Shown: positions 26,056 to 35,783, counted from the stretch's first letter. The stretch: 64,000 nucleotides of DNA from Bacteroidales bacterium UBA1309 (GCA_002307185.1 DBTT01000054.1:1-64000); one strand, 5' to 3'. Numbers and translations: made by a program. Notes: generated from the sequence alone by a model not told the origin.

Positions 26056-27126
26056 ATGCGTATCGTAGTAAAAATAGGTAGCAACGTGCTCACAAGGGTG
26101 GATGGAAGTCTGGATGTAACCCGGATTTCTGCCTTGGTGGATCAAGTGGCTGAGCTGAAACGTATCGGCGTGGAAGTGATTCTTGTCTCCTCTGGTGCTG
26201 TTGCATCGGGACGAAAACTCTTGTCTCCGCAAACCAAGCTTGATGTGGTGTCGGCACGTCAATTGTTTTCTGCAATTGGGCAAGTGAAGTTATTGAACCA
26301 TTACTATGATTTTTTTCATCAATACAACATTGTGTGCGGCCAGATATTGGCAACAAAAGAAGATTTTTCCACCCGCCGCCATTATCTCAACCAGCGAAAT
26401 TGCATTGAAGTGATGCTTGACCACGATGTCATTCCAATTATCAATGAAAACGATGCCATTTCAGTGAATGAGTTGATGTTTACCGATAACGATGAACTTT
26501 CGGGACTTGTAGCCACGATGGTTGGGGCGGAAAAATTGATTATTTTGAGTAACATCGATGGGATTTTTTCTGGGCATCCCGACGATGAAGGCAGCCGCTT
26601 GATTCGTGAAATCCGTGTGGATAGAGATGATTTAAGCCAATATATCCAACGTTCCAAATCGTCCAATGGACGTGGCGGAATGATTACTAAATACAACATT
26701 GCCCGAAAAGTGGCGGAAGAAGGCATTGAAGTAATCATAGCCAATGGGAAGAGAGCCAATATATTGGTTGATCTGATCCAGAATCAGGAGACCACTTGTT
26801 CTCGCTTTTTGCCGTTGGAAGAAAAAACTTCAAGTGTAAAAAAGTGGATTGCCCATTCAGATAGCTTTGCCAAAGGCGAAGTATATGTGAATCAAGGTGC
26901 AAAAGAAATGCTTTTGGGAAGTAGGGCCGTGAGCCTGTTGATGGTGGGTGTGACGCATATTGAAGGGGAATTTGAGACCGATGACATCGTTAGAATCATG
27001 GATGAAAACAAGAATCAGATTGGAGTAGGTAAAACAGCTTATGATAGCCGGAAGGCTATTTCTTTGATTGGAAAATCTGGCTCAAAACCAATCGTTCATT
27101 ATAATTACTTGTATATAGAAAAATAA
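26056..27126 (+). CDS. proB: Glutamate 5-kinase
   Basis: A 356-residue enzyme for the first step of proline synthesis, phosphorylating glutamate. The amino-acid kinase domain (about 1-250) begins RIVVKIGSNVL and contains ILVSSGAVASGRKLL, PIINENDAIS and SSNGRGGMITKYNIA. A PUA domain follows (about 270-350). It starts 32 bases after the acyl-CoA synthetase gene. No proA lies next to it, so the pathway gene for glutamyl phosphate reductase must be elsewhere. Confidence 0.95.
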   Translation: MRIVVKIGSNVLTRVDGSLDVTRISALVDQVAELKRIGVEVILVSSGAVASGRKLLSPQTKLDVVSARQLFSAIGQVKLLNHYYDFFHQYNIVCGQILATKEDFSTRRHYLNQRNCIEVMLDHDVIPIINENDAISVNELMFTDNDELSGLVATMVGAEKLIILSNIDGIFSGHPDDEGSRLIREIRVDRDDLSQYIQRSKSSNGRGGMITKYNIARKVAEEGIEVIIANGKRANILVDLIQNQETTCSRFLPLEEKTSSVKKWIAHSDSFAKGEVYVNQGAKEMLLGSRAVSLLMVGVTHIEGEFETDDIVRIMDENKNQIGVGKTAYDSRKAISLIGKSGSKPIVHYNYLYIEK

Positions 27127-27199
27127 ATAAATGCTTCATTTCCTGAACTATTTGGAGGTAGAAGCGTTCCTTAACTATAAACTAAATTTTTTATACTTT

Positions 27200-27835
27200 A
27201 TGAAAACAACCAAATTTCTATTATGTCTTTCTTTTTTTGTGATATGCGGAATTATCACGTTGCAAGCTCAAAGTTATGAAACTATCTCGAAATGGGACAA
27301 AAACAACGCCCCTGCGGTGGCGATTGAAGTAAATGCACCTGATGACATTGCGGCGCAAAGCCTCTTTGACTTACTGAAGTCGGAAAAACTGAAAGGGAAA
27401 AAGTCTGGAAAGAATGTGTCTTTTGAAAAAATCGTTTTTCCAACTTTAAGCAGCGACTACATAAATATTTATGCTACTGTGGTTGCGAAAGACAATAATA
27501 ATTCCACGGTATTTGTTTTTGTCAACAAAGGCCTTAAGTCTGATTTTGTTTCGTCAAATAAAGGCCCGAAGCTAATCGACAACCTCAAAGCGTATTTGAA
27601 TAACAAATATGCGCCAGCGGCTGCCAGGGCTAACCTCGACTACAAAATTGATAAACAGCAAAAGCTGATTAGTGATTCCTCCAAGGATTTGAACAAGATG
27701 CAAAACGACCTTGAGAAGAAAATCAAACAAAAGGATAAACTCACTTCGGAAATTGATGATCTCACAAAACAGATTGAACAACAAAAAATGTTGGTTGAAC
27801 AACAAAAAGTCGATTTGGATAAGATTGGAAAATAA
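27200..27835 (+). CDS. Exported protein with C-terminal coiled coil, function unknown
   Basis: The frame is open from 27131, but ATG 27200 gives a good signal peptide (MKTTKFLLCLSFFVICG, ending LQAQ), so the protein has 211 residues. The middle part (about 25-130) is a mixed alpha/beta region without a motif I recognise. From about residue 145 to the end it is a highly charged coiled coil (KQQKLISDSSKDLNKMQNDL and on). It lies 73 bases after proB and may be in the same transcript. Probably a periplasmic protein; I cannot name a function. Confidence 0.7.
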   Translation: MKTTKFLLCLSFFVICGIITLQAQSYETISKWDKNNAPAVAIEVNAPDDIAAQSLFDLLKSEKLKGKKSGKNVSFEKIVFPTLSSDYINIYATVVAKDNNNSTVFVFVNKGLKSDFVSSNKGPKLIDNLKAYLNNKYAPAAARANLDYKIDKQQKLISDSSKDLNKMQNDLEKKIKQKDKLTSEIDDLTKQIEQQKMLVEQQKVDLDKIGK

Positions 27836-27877
27836 GGAATAGCTTTCCTCTGCAATCTCACGTATTGTCTGTGATTA

Positions 27878-27923
27878 CATATAAATCCTATAAATCAAGA
27901 TGCTGGTTTGTAGGATTTATATG
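27878..27923. repeat. Long inverted repeat (hairpin)
   Basis: A 17-base arm, CATATAAATCCTATAAA (27878-27894), pairs with TTTGTAGGATTTATATG (27907-27923) with one wobble and a 12-base loop. No T run follows directly, though CCTTTTTT appears about 15 bases later. It is probably a transcript-end structure of the proB group. Confidence 0.55.
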
Positions 27924-28034
27924 TTTCTAGGGACTTCCTTTTTTATTGGTGTTAATTTTTAAGAGAAAGGAATATTTGTCGTTATTTGAGGCGGAGTTTG
28001 AGGCAAATGCGGTGAATACAATCGACAATTAAGT

Positions 28035-28042
28035 TATCTTTG
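28035..28042 (+). promoter_or_regulatory. -7 element upstream of the phosphopantetheinyl transferase gene
   Basis: TATCTTTG, an exact TAnnTTTG match 41 bases before the start codon. No TTG is found at the standard distance. Confidence 0.45.
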
Positions 28043-28082
28043 CACAATCAAAGCTTCACGGATCAGTGCCAACATCTAAATT

Positions 28083-28697
28083 ATGCTCTACAAGCGATTC
28101 GAAGTAGAAAAAAAAACAGTCGGGATTTGGAAGATCTCCGAGTCAATCGAGGAGCTGCTGGGTTTGGTAAATCCAGATGCTGCATTGCTTGCCGAGATTC
28201 AAAATTTGCATTCTGAGAAACGGAAAGTCGAAAAGCTGGTGACGTGTTGCTTGATGCGTGAATTTGGTTTGGATTATTCGCAATTGATGTATTTACCATC
28301 CGGAAAGCCTAAACTGATTGGCAATAAATTTCATGTCAGTATTTCGCATACGGCTGGTTTTGTGTCTATTGCTCTTTCCGAATCAGGAGTTGGAATTGAT
28401 ATTCAAAGCATAGACGCGAGAGTTGTGAATCTGAAGAGCCGTTTTGTTGCAGATGATGAATTGATCGACCCGAATTTAGAAATAACTCACCTTATGCTTC
28501 ATTGGTCGGCCAAAGAAGCTATGTTTAAATGGATCGATCGGGAAGCCGTGATATTCACCAAACATCTTCATGTACAACCATTTTCACCTGTCGGTAAAGG
28601 CTGTTTTCAAGTGTATGAAACCAAAACCAAGTGGAAAATGTCTGCTACGGCTTATTACGAAGTAGAGGATCATTTTGTGTTGGTGCTGGTTGGTTGA
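28083..28697 (+). CDS. 4'-phosphopantetheinyl transferase superfamily protein
   Basis: A 204-residue enzyme of the Sfp type that attaches the phosphopantetheine arm of CoA to carrier proteins. Typical blocks: HVSISHTAGFVSIALSES (with the conserved SISH), VGIDIQ with the metal-binding Asp, and WSAKEAMFKW with the Glu and Lys of the second signature. The target carrier protein is not encoded here. It has its own -7 element and is followed by rmuC after 20 bases. Confidence 0.88.
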   Translation: MLYKRFEVEKKTVGIWKISESIEELLGLVNPDAALLAEIQNLHSEKRKVEKLVTCCLMREFGLDYSQLMYLPSGKPKLIGNKFHVSISHTAGFVSIALSESGVGIDIQSIDARVVNLKSRFVADDELIDPNLEITHLMLHWSAKEAMFKWIDREAVIFTKHLHVQPFSPVGKGCFQVYETKTKWKMSATAYYEVEDHFVLVLVG

Positions 28698-28717
28698 CCT
28701 GTAATATATAGTGAAAA

Positions 28718-29959
28718 ATGCAGACTGTTATTGTTGTTCTTCTAATTCTAGTGTTATTCCTGAATGCATGGGTTGCTTTGAAAGTGCTTGCAAATAGCGA
28801 AAAAGACATTCTAAAAGAAAAACTCATCAAATTGGAAGCATACGTTTCTAAGCTGGAGGGCTTGTTTCGGGAAGAATCCGCTCGAACCAGAGAGGAAAAT
28901 CAACGCTCTTTTAAAGAAAATAGGGAGGAACTGTCGCGTACTTTTCGGGACAACCGGATCGAAACAGGTAATCATTTGAAAGATATTCGTGAAACGGTGG
29001 AAAAAAGGCTCGCCCAATTGCAAGAAGGTAACGACCGTAAGCTCGAAGAAATGCGCAAAACGGTGGACGAAAAATTGCAGGAAGGTCTTGAAAAACGATT
29101 CAATGAATCCTTTAAAATGATTAGTGAACGCTTGGAGCAAGTGCACAAAGGATTGGGTGAAATGCAAAATCTGGCATTGGGTGTGGGAGACCTGAAAAAG
29201 GTGCTGACCAATGTCAAGACACGTGGTAATTTGGGAGAAATCCAGCTTGGAACGATATTGGAACAAATTCTTTCGCCAGAACAATACGTCCTGAATGCCG
29301 TTTGTCGCGAAGGAAGTGCCGAAAGGGTAGAATTTGCCGTCAAATTGCCGGGTAAAAGTGACGATGATAAATCCGTTTTGTTAGCGATCGATTCTAAATT
29401 TCCGAACGAAGATTATCAACGCTTGCTCGATGCGTACGAATATGCCGGCAACCTTTCGCCGAAAGAAATGGAAGCGATATTTCGTCAGTTTGAAAATTCA
29501 GTGAAGAAAAATGCGAAAGACATTCGCGACAAATATATCAATCCGCCTTTCACGACCGATTTTGCCATCATGTTTGTGCCAACGGAAGGGTTGTATGCTG
29601 AAATCCTCCGCAGGACAGGCCTGTTTGAATGTTTGCAAAGAGAGTACAAAATCTCGGTAGTTGGTCCCACCAATTTGGTCGCATTTTTAAGCAGCCTCCA
29701 AATGGGATTCAAAACCTTGGCCATTGAAAGACGTTCAAGCGAAGTGTGGCAAATCCTAGGTGCGGTGAAAACTGAATTTGGAAATTTCGGGATGATTCTC
29801 GATAAAACAAAAAAGAAATTGGAAGAAGCCACCAACGTGATCGACCGGGCTGGCGTACGAACACGCGCCATCGAACGCCGGTTGCGTACCGTGCAAGAAT
29901 TGCCGGCCGAAGAAGCGGCCACATTGCTTGGTGAGGCTTCATTGATCGATGAGGAGTGA
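28718..29959 (+). CDS. rmuC: RmuC family protein
   Basis: A 413-residue protein with an N-terminal membrane anchor (residues 1-22), a long coiled coil (about 35-150) and the RmuC nuclease-like domain (about 165-370: VKTRGNLGEIQLGTILEQIL, LLAIDSKFPNEDYQRL, IMFVPTEGLYAEIL). RmuC limits recombination at inverted repeats in E. coli; the exact activity is not settled. It lies between the transferase gene and a PAP2-like gene with short gaps, so the three may be one operon. Confidence 0.92.
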   Translation: MQTVIVVLLILVLFLNAWVALKVLANSEKDILKEKLIKLEAYVSKLEGLFREESARTREENQRSFKENREELSRTFRDNRIETGNHLKDIRETVEKRLAQLQEGNDRKLEEMRKTVDEKLQEGLEKRFNESFKMISERLEQVHKGLGEMQNLALGVGDLKKVLTNVKTRGNLGEIQLGTILEQILSPEQYVLNAVCREGSAERVEFAVKLPGKSDDDKSVLLAIDSKFPNEDYQRLLDAYEYAGNLSPKEMEAIFRQFENSVKKNAKDIRDKYINPPFTTDFAIMFVPTEGLYAEILRRTGLFECLQREYKISVVGPTNLVAFLSSLQMGFKTLAIERRSSEVWQILGAVKTEFGNFGMILDKTKKKLEEATNVIDRAGVRTRAIERRLRTVQELPAEEAATLLGEASLIDEE

Positions 29960-29995
29960 ATTAGTAAATTTCACAAATAATAACCAGTCATTGTG

Positions 29996-30580
29996 ATGAA
30001 ACAAAAGTTTGCTCAATTCATATCTGTTATAGGACACCCTCTACTGACCATTCCGTTATTTGTGCTGATCGTCACGTTTTCGAAAGAAAATAGTTCTACC
30101 GCAATGTTGGTCTCATTTTTGATAATCGGCTGTTTCTTTATTCCGGTCACGATCATGTTGTTTGTCAAATCCAGGAATGGCAGTTATTCCAATTTTGATG
30201 TATCAAACAGGATTCAACGGAAATCGCTTTATGTCTTTTCCATTCCCTTATTGGCGGCTGTGACGATTGTTCTCTACCTCACGGATCAATCCTTGTCTAT
30301 TTGCTTGAGCGTATTTTTTGCCTTGATCTTGTTGATTGTGTCGATGGTGGTCAATTTTTTCGTAAAAAGCTCTTTGCATGTTTCTCTAAACGTTTTTCTT
30401 GCAGCCTTAGTCTATGGTGTAGATTCAAAAATAGCAGTGGCCATTTTGCTCTTCACGCTTGTGCTTATCTGGTCTAGAATCACTTTAGGTAGGCATACAT
30501 GTAAGGAGGTAATCTTGGGTTTCATTCTTGGTTTTTCTTTGGGGTTGATAATGTTGCATTTCCAAGGCTATATCTTTTGA
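29996..30580 (+). CDS. PAP2-like membrane phosphatase family protein
   Basis: A 194-residue membrane protein with about six hydrophobic segments. ATG 29996 is used; GTG 29993 would add one residue. The third PAP2 motif is recognisable near the C-terminus as SRITLGRHTCKEV (family SRxxxGxHxxxDV, here Glu for Asp), and SSLHVSLN may be the second motif in weak form. The first Lys/Arg motif is not clear, so activity on lipid phosphates is uncertain. It begins 36 bases after rmuC. Confidence 0.65.
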   Translation: MKQKFAQFISVIGHPLLTIPLFVLIVTFSKENSSTAMLVSFLIIGCFFIPVTIMLFVKSRNGSYSNFDVSNRIQRKSLYVFSIPLLAAVTIVLYLTDQSLSICLSVFFALILLIVSMVVNFFVKSSLHVSLNVFLAALVYGVDSKIAVAILLFTLVLIWSRITLGRHTCKEVILGFILGFSLGLIMLHFQGYIF

Positions 30581-31095
30581 CGAGCACTTATTTGTAGAAG
30601 ATGTTTTTGTTGTTCATTACAAATCCAATTTGTCTTACGAATAAATATTTTTAACAATTATAAATATTTTGAAATTACCATCATTGGAGCTTTCTGCAAA
30701 ATACAAAATGTCCAATTAAGAAAAAGTACGTTTCAAATCAATAATTACAAGGTATATAGAATGATTTGATTACCTTTGATGATAATTATTTCATAATTAT
30801 ATCTTGTTAATTTTACAATAAGACTGTGTGTAACTTCTTTTTTATCAATTTATTTCAATAAAAAAATAAATAAATGTTCATCCAACACTTGTTTGATTTC
30901 GAATCATTTTATATTTTTGTTTGTCTGTAAAATAACATGAGTAGGGAAACCTGGATTAGATGAAAAACAATGTCTCCAATTTTTACAAAATGTTGCCGCC
31001 TCGGGCAATACAATTCCCGGTTTGTTGTTTAATAAATTACCTTTGTTGAAGAAAATTTTTGTGATCAAAATATTAAATCAATTTTTAAGCTTTGT
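30581..31095. other. AT-rich intergenic region before transketolase
   Basis: A 515-base non-coding region. TACCTTTG occurs at 30771-30778 and 31038-31045; the second is 51 bases before tkt and is its likely -7 element, though no TTG at 20 bases is seen. A GC-rich patch at 30991-31020 can pair partly with itself. No frame looks coding. Confidence 0.5.
31038..31045 (+). promoter_or_regulatory. -7 element upstream of tkt
   Basis: TACCTTTG, an exact TAnnTTTG match 51 bases before the tkt start. Confidence 0.4.
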
Positions 31096-33120
31096 ATGAA
31101 AACTATTGAAACTTTGAATAAAGCCGCCGATAACATTCGAATTCTTTCGGCTGCTATGGTTGAAAAAGCAAAATCTGGTCATCCCGGTGGTGCAATGGGT
31201 GGAGCAGATTTTATCAATGTATTGTTCTCCGAATTTTTAGAGTACGATCCTGAAAACCCCACGTGGGAAGGACGCGACCGCTATTTTCAAGATCCGGGAC
31301 ACATGTCGCCGATGCTTTATTCAGTATTGACATTGACCGGAAAATATTCATTGGATGATTTGAAACAATTCCGTCAATGGGAAAGCGTAACACCCGGCCA
31401 CCCCGAAGTGGATATCCTGAGAGGTGTTGAAAACACATCCGGCCCGCTTGGCCAAGGCCATACTTTTGCTGTGGGTGCTGCCATTGCCGCAAAATTTTTG
31501 AAAGCCCGTTTTGGTGACTTGATGAATCAGACCATCTATACATATATTTCTGACGGAGGCGTGCAAGAAGAAATTTCTCAAGGCGCAGGACGCATTGCCG
31601 GCCACTTGGGATTGGACAACCTTATCATGTTCTATGATTCGAATGGAATTCAGCTCTCCACAAAAACTTCGGAAGTTACCGATGAAGATGTAGAAGCAAA
31701 ATACAAAGCTTGGGGATGGAAAGTGATCACAATAAAAGGAAATGATGTTGCGGAAATTCGCAAAGCATTAACCGAAGCTAAAGCTGAAAAAGAAAAACCA
31801 ACTTTGATTATCGGCCACACCATCATGGGGAAAGGAGCTGTCAAAGAAGATGGTACAAGTTTTGAAGACAACACGGCCACTCACGGTATGCCGTTGGGTG
31901 AAGCGGGTGCAAGCTTTGCGAAATCCATTGCCAACTTGGGTGGAAATCCAGAAAATCCTTTCGTGATTTTCCCTGAAGCAATCGAATTGTATGCTGACCG
32001 TGCCAAGGAATTGAAAGAAATTGCCGCTAAAAAATATACTCAAAAAGCAGAATGGGAAAAAGTGAACCCAGAATTAGCCGTTAAATACAAAAAATGGTTT
32101 GCTGGAGAAGTTCCCGCAATCAATTGGGAAGGAATTCAACAAAAGGCAAATGCCGCTACGCGTGCTGCTTCGGCAACCGTTTTGGGTGAATTGGCAAAGA
32201 ACGTGGAAAACATGATTGTGGCTTCTGCCGATTTGTCTAACTCAGATAAAACCGATGGATTCTTGAAATATACCACCAGCCTCAAAAGAGATGATTTCTC
32301 TGGCGCATTCCTTCAAGTGGGTGTTGCCGAGTTGACCATGGCTTGCTTGGCAAACGGTATTGCCTTGCATGGCGGTGTTATTGCCGCTTGTGCCACATTC
32401 TTTGTGTTTTCCGACTATATGAAGCCTGCTGTGCGTATGGCTGCCTTGATGGAACTTCCAGTAAAGTTTATTTGGACACACGATGCTTTCCGCGTAGGAG
32501 AAGATGGTCCAACTCACGAGCCGGTGGAGCAAGAAGCTCAAATCCGTTTGATGGAAAAATTGAAAAACCACAAGGGACACAATTCCACGTTGGTTCTCCG
32601 TCCGGCAGATGTTTACGAAACAACAGTTGCTTGGAAATTAGCCATCGAGAACACACATACTCCAACAGCTTTGGTGCTATCCCGCCAAAACATCAACGAC
32701 CTTCCTCAAAACGGGTATGCCGATGCGTTGAAAGCTGCTAAAGGTGCTTATGTGGTAACAGAAGATGCTGGCTACGATGTGATTTTGTTGGCTTCCGGTT
32801 CTGAAGTTTCTACTTTGGTGGATGGCGCTAAATTATTGGCTGCTGATGGAATCAAGTCACGTATCGTTTCTGTACCTTCAGAAGGATTGTTTAGAAGCCA
32901 ACCCAAAGAATACCAAGAAGAAGTACTTCCTGCTAGCGCCAAGAAATTTGGTTTGACTGCCGGTCTTCCTGTAAATTTACTTGGATTGGTAGGGGATAGC
33001 GGGCGCATCTGGGGATTAGAATCATTTGGTTTTTCCGCACCTTACAAAGTGTTGGACGAGAAACTAGGATTCACACCAGACAATGTTTACAAGCAAGTAA
33101 AAGACTATTTAAAAAAGTAA
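31096..33120 (+). CDS. tkt: Transketolase
   Basis: A 674-residue thiamine-diphosphate enzyme that moves two-carbon units between pentose- and hexose-phosphates. Recognisable blocks: KSGHPGGAMGGADF at the N-terminus, GPLGQGHTFAVGAA, a ThDP-binding GDG-type segment seen here as YISDGGVQEEISQGAGRIAG, the pyrimidine-domain LQVGVAELTMACLANGIALH, and WTHDAFRVGEDGPTHEPVEQ with the active-site His. rpiB starts 8 bases later, so the two form a non-oxidative pentose-phosphate operon. Confidence 0.97.
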   Translation: MKTIETLNKAADNIRILSAAMVEKAKSGHPGGAMGGADFINVLFSEFLEYDPENPTWEGRDRYFQDPGHMSPMLYSVLTLTGKYSLDDLKQFRQWESVTPGHPEVDILRGVENTSGPLGQGHTFAVGAAIAAKFLKARFGDLMNQTIYTYISDGGVQEEISQGAGRIAGHLGLDNLIMFYDSNGIQLSTKTSEVTDEDVEAKYKAWGWKVITIKGNDVAEIRKALTEAKAEKEKPTLIIGHTIMGKGAVKEDGTSFEDNTATHGMPLGEAGASFAKSIANLGGNPENPFVIFPEAIELYADRAKELKEIAAKKYTQKAEWEKVNPELAVKYKKWFAGEVPAINWEGIQQKANAATRAASATVLGELAKNVENMIVASADLSNSDKTDGFLKYTTSLKRDDFSGAFLQVGVAELTMACLANGIALHGGVIAACATFFVFSDYMKPAVRMAALMELPVKFIWTHDAFRVGEDGPTHEPVEQEAQIRLMEKLKNHKGHNSTLVLRPADVYETTVAWKLAIENTHTPTALVLSRQNINDLPQNGYADALKAAKGAYVVTEDAGYDVILLASGSEVSTLVDGAKLLAADGIKSRIVSVPSEGLFRSQPKEYQEEVLPASAKKFGLTAGLPVNLLGLVGDSGRIWGLESFGFSAPYKVLDEKLGFTPDNVYKQVKDYLKK

Positions 33121-33128
33121 AATTAGCT

Positions 33129-33596
33129 GTGGAATCAGAATTGTTATTTTCCCAATCCGAAAAACCGATTGGAATATGTGCCGACCACGCCGGATTTGAA
33201 ATGAAAAGCTTTTTGATTAAGCTTTTTGAAGAAAAAGGCATTGTTTACAAGGATTTCGGAACCTATTCGGCCGACAGCATGGATTACGCCGATGTGGCTC
33301 ATCCATTGGCTTACGCAGTTGAAAATGGTGAATGTTATCCTGGCATATCCATCTGTGGTTCAGGAAACGGTATCAATATAACAGCCAACAAGCATCAGGG
33401 TGTTCGCTCTGCATTGTGTTGGAACGAGGAAATTGCTTCCTTGGCACGCAGACATAATGATGCGAACATGATTGCTCTTCCCGGGCGATTCATTTCAAAC
33501 GAAGACGCTTATCGAATTCTGGTGGTGTTTCTCAATACACCATTCGAAGGAGGGCGTCATCAGAGGAGAATTGAAAAGATTCCCACCGAATGTTGA
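33129..33596 (+). CDS. rpiB: Ribose-5-phosphate isomerase B
   Basis: A 155-residue enzyme interconverting ribose 5-phosphate and ribulose 5-phosphate. The start is GTG 33129, eight bases after tkt. Family features: GICADHAGFEMK, the active-site cysteine in ISICGSGNGINITANK, ARRHNDANMIALPGRF and the C-terminal phosphate-binding Arg in EGGRHQRRIEKI. It is the last gene of the tkt-rpiB operon and is followed by a terminator. Confidence 0.96.
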   Translation: MESELLFSQSEKPIGICADHAGFEMKSFLIKLFEEKGIVYKDFGTYSADSMDYADVAHPLAYAVENGECYPGISICGSGNGINITANKHQGVRSALCWNEEIASLARRHNDANMIALPGRFISNEDAYRILVVFLNTPFEGGRHQRRIEKIPTEC

Positions 33597-33621
33597 TTGA
33601 TCGACATAGTGCTAAATAGGA

Positions 33622-33658
33622 AAAAGCCGGGTAGATTTCTACACCGGCTTTTCTTTTT
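33622..33658. terminator. Bidirectional terminator between rpiB and mdh
   Basis: AAAAGCCGG with GTAG (33622-33634) pairs with CTAC and CCGGCTTTT (33639-33652) with one bulged A, followed by T-rich sequence. The A run on the left makes it work in both directions for the convergent genes. Confidence 0.8.
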
Positions 33659-33714
33659 TATGAATGGAAATTTGAAAAACGTTTAAAAGTCGTATTTCAA
33701 ACTGCTTCTTTTTA

Positions 33715-34656
33715 TTAAATCAGTTTGCTCTCGCGTAAAATGTCGTTTGTTTTGTGAACTGCAGCCGCAGAAGCATCGAATTTCGCCTTCTCTTCAGCAT
33801 TCAATTTCAAATCAACGATTTTTTCCCAACCGCCTTTTCCAAGTACTACGGGAACGCCGATCAAGATGTCGCTGTGTCCATATTCTCCTTCAAGCAACAC
33901 GCTGCAAGGAATCACTTTCTTTTGATCGTGAACGATTGATTCAACCACGGATGCTGCCGCTGCTCCGGGAGCATACCAAGCAGAAGTTCCAAGCAAGCCT
34001 GTCAATGTAGCTCCACCAACCATTGTGTCGGCAACCACTTTGTCCAAAGTTTCTTTGTCAAGCAATTCGCTTACAGGAATGCCTTTGTATGTAGCCAAAC
34101 GTGTAACAGGGAACATGGTGGTGTCGCCATGACCACCGATTACAAAACCTTCCACATCGTTAGGGTTAACTCCCAAGGCTTGGCTCAAATAATATTTGAA
34201 ACGAGAACTATCCAATGCGCCACCCATTCCGATCACTTGATTTTTGGGAAGTCCTGTTACTTTGGCAGTAAGGTAAGCCATCGGATCCATTGGATTGGAA
34301 ACAATAACAAGAATAGCCTTGGGTGAATATTTCAGAATGTTTTCAGCAACGGATTTCACGATTCCAGCATTCACGCCGATAAGCTCTTCGCGAGTCATAC
34401 CAGGCTTGCGTGGAAGCCCGGAAGTGATGACCACTACATCAGAACCTGCTGTGGCAGCGTAGTCGTTTGTCACACCTTTGATACGGGTATCAAAGCCCAA
34501 CAATTGAGCTGTCTGATTCATATCCATTGCTTTACCTTCGGCAACGCCTTCTTTTACATCAAGCATTACCACTTCATCTGCTATTTCCTTGAATGCAAGT
34601 ACATTTGCACACGTTGCGCCAACATTTCCGGCTCCAACAACTGTAACTTTAGACAT
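33715..34656 (-). CDS. mdh: Malate dehydrogenase (LDH-like type)
   Basis: A 313-residue NAD-dependent dehydrogenase interconverting malate and oxaloacetate. Glycine-rich VTVVGAGNVGATCA, the Asp that favours NAD (VVMLDVKEG), the specificity loop GLPRKPGMTREEL with Arg (malate) in place of the Gln of lactate dehydrogenases, and the catalytic IGGHGDTTMFPV histidine are present. It converges with tkt-rpiB. Upstream on the minus strand TAAATTTG (34728-34721) is a possible -7 element. Confidence 0.95.
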   Translation of the reverse strand: MSKVTVVGAGNVGATCANVLAFKEIADEVVMLDVKEGVAEGKAMDMNQTAQLLGFDTRIKGVTNDYAATAGSDVVVITSGLPRKPGMTREELIGVNAGIVKSVAENILKYSPKAILVIVSNPMDPMAYLTAKVTGLPKNQVIGMGGALDSSRFKYYLSQALGVNPNDVEGFVIGGHGDTTMFPVTRLATYKGIPVSELLDKETLDKVVADTMVGGATLTGLLGTSAWYAPGAAAASVVESIVHDQKKVIPCSVLLEGEYGHSDILIGVPVVLGKGGWEKIVDLKLNAEEKAKFDASAAAVHKTNDILRESKLI

Positions 34657-34809
34657 AAAAATATAAATTTTTTATAATTAGATTGAATTAATAAGATTCT
34701 TAAAGAGTTAGTAAGGACGACAAATTTACATCCTTATTCCCGAATACCGAAGTCTTTTATCCACAAAATGCAGCTCAAATATTAAATTTGATGAAACGTA
34801 ACAGACATT

Positions 34810-34840
34810 TTGCATTATATCTTTTAAACGACTATTTTTG
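34810..34840 (+). promoter_or_regulatory. Promoter of the coiled-coil membrane protein gene
   Basis: TTG (34810-34812), 20 bases, then TATTTTTG (34833-34840), 34 bases before the start codon. Confidence 0.6.
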
Positions 34841-34874
34841 CATCTGATACATAAACTGATAATAAAATTATTCT

Positions 34875-35783
34875 ATGGAGGAAGAAAATATGCCTCATAA
34901 AAAAACAGGCAAATATATAAAATGGTTTATTGCATTGATTTTAGTAATGCTTGTTGGGCTGGGAGTTGCGGTCTATCATATACTTCAAAAAGATGCACAG
35001 ATAGAAGACTTGGAGCAACAAAGTGATCTTTCGAAGAAGCAATTGGAAGATGAGTACGAAAGCCTTTCCGTTCAATACGAAGGTTTTAAATTTTCGGTAA
35101 AAAATGATTCCTTGCTGCAAAAGTTGGAAAATGAGCAAACAAAAGTGCGGCGTCTGATGGAAGAATTGAAGGCTACAAAAGCTTCCAATCGGGCCGAAAT
35201 TGGTCGTTTGACCAAAGAATTGGGGAGCTTGCGCAAAATTTTGAAGTCGTATGTGATTCAAATAGATTCGCTAAACCAAACAAACGAGCGGTTGGTGAAG
35301 GAAAATGCCGAAATCACGAACAAATACAAAGAAACAAACAAAACCCTCGACCAAGTGCGTCAGGAAAAGGAATCGCTGAACGAAAAAGTGACTTTGGCAT
35401 CAAAATTGGATGCCACCGGGATTTCCATCCGTGCCGTCAATAAAAAAGGAAAAGACCAAAAGAGAATAGATAAAGTGGAACAGATAGTGGTTTCCTTCAC
35501 TATAACCAAGAATATTACTGCCCAACCTGGCGAACGGATTATTTATGTGCGGATTATGAAACCCGATGACGATGTTTTAGTAAAAAGCCGTGCCAATGTG
35601 TTCACCTATGAAAATAAGGAAATAAACTATTCGATGAAACGAATTGTGGAATATGGAGGAGAGGAAACGCCTGTCACGCTCTACTGGATTGTGGAGGAAT
35701 ACCTACAGCCAGGGACCTACCGTGCCGATATATTTGCCGATGGCAGCCGGATTGGATCGAGAAGCATCACGATAGAAAAATAA
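34875..35783 (+). CDS. Membrane-anchored coiled-coil protein, function unknown
   Basis: A 302-residue protein. A short cytoplasmic N-terminus is followed by one transmembrane helix (about 14-36, WFIALILVMLVGLGVAVYHI). A long coiled coil runs from about 40 to 175, and a C-terminal beta-rich domain (about 178-302) contains FTITKNITAQPGERIIYVRI and GTYRADIFADGSRIGSRSIT. The arrangement suggests a cell-envelope protein with a soluble sensor- or binding-like end. I recognise it only as a conserved Bacteroidota type. It has its own consensus promoter. Confidence 0.7.
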   Translation: MEEENMPHKKTGKYIKWFIALILVMLVGLGVAVYHILQKDAQIEDLEQQSDLSKKQLEDEYESLSVQYEGFKFSVKNDSLLQKLENEQTKVRRLMEELKATKASNRAEIGRLTKELGSLRKILKSYVIQIDSLNQTNERLVKENAEITNKYKETNKTLDQVRQEKESLNEKVTLASKLDATGISIRAVNKKGKDQKRIDKVEQIVVSFTITKNITAQPGERIIYVRIMKPDDDVLVKSRANVFTYENKEINYSMKRIVEYGGEETPVTLYWIVEEYLQPGTYRADIFADGSRIGSRSITIEK

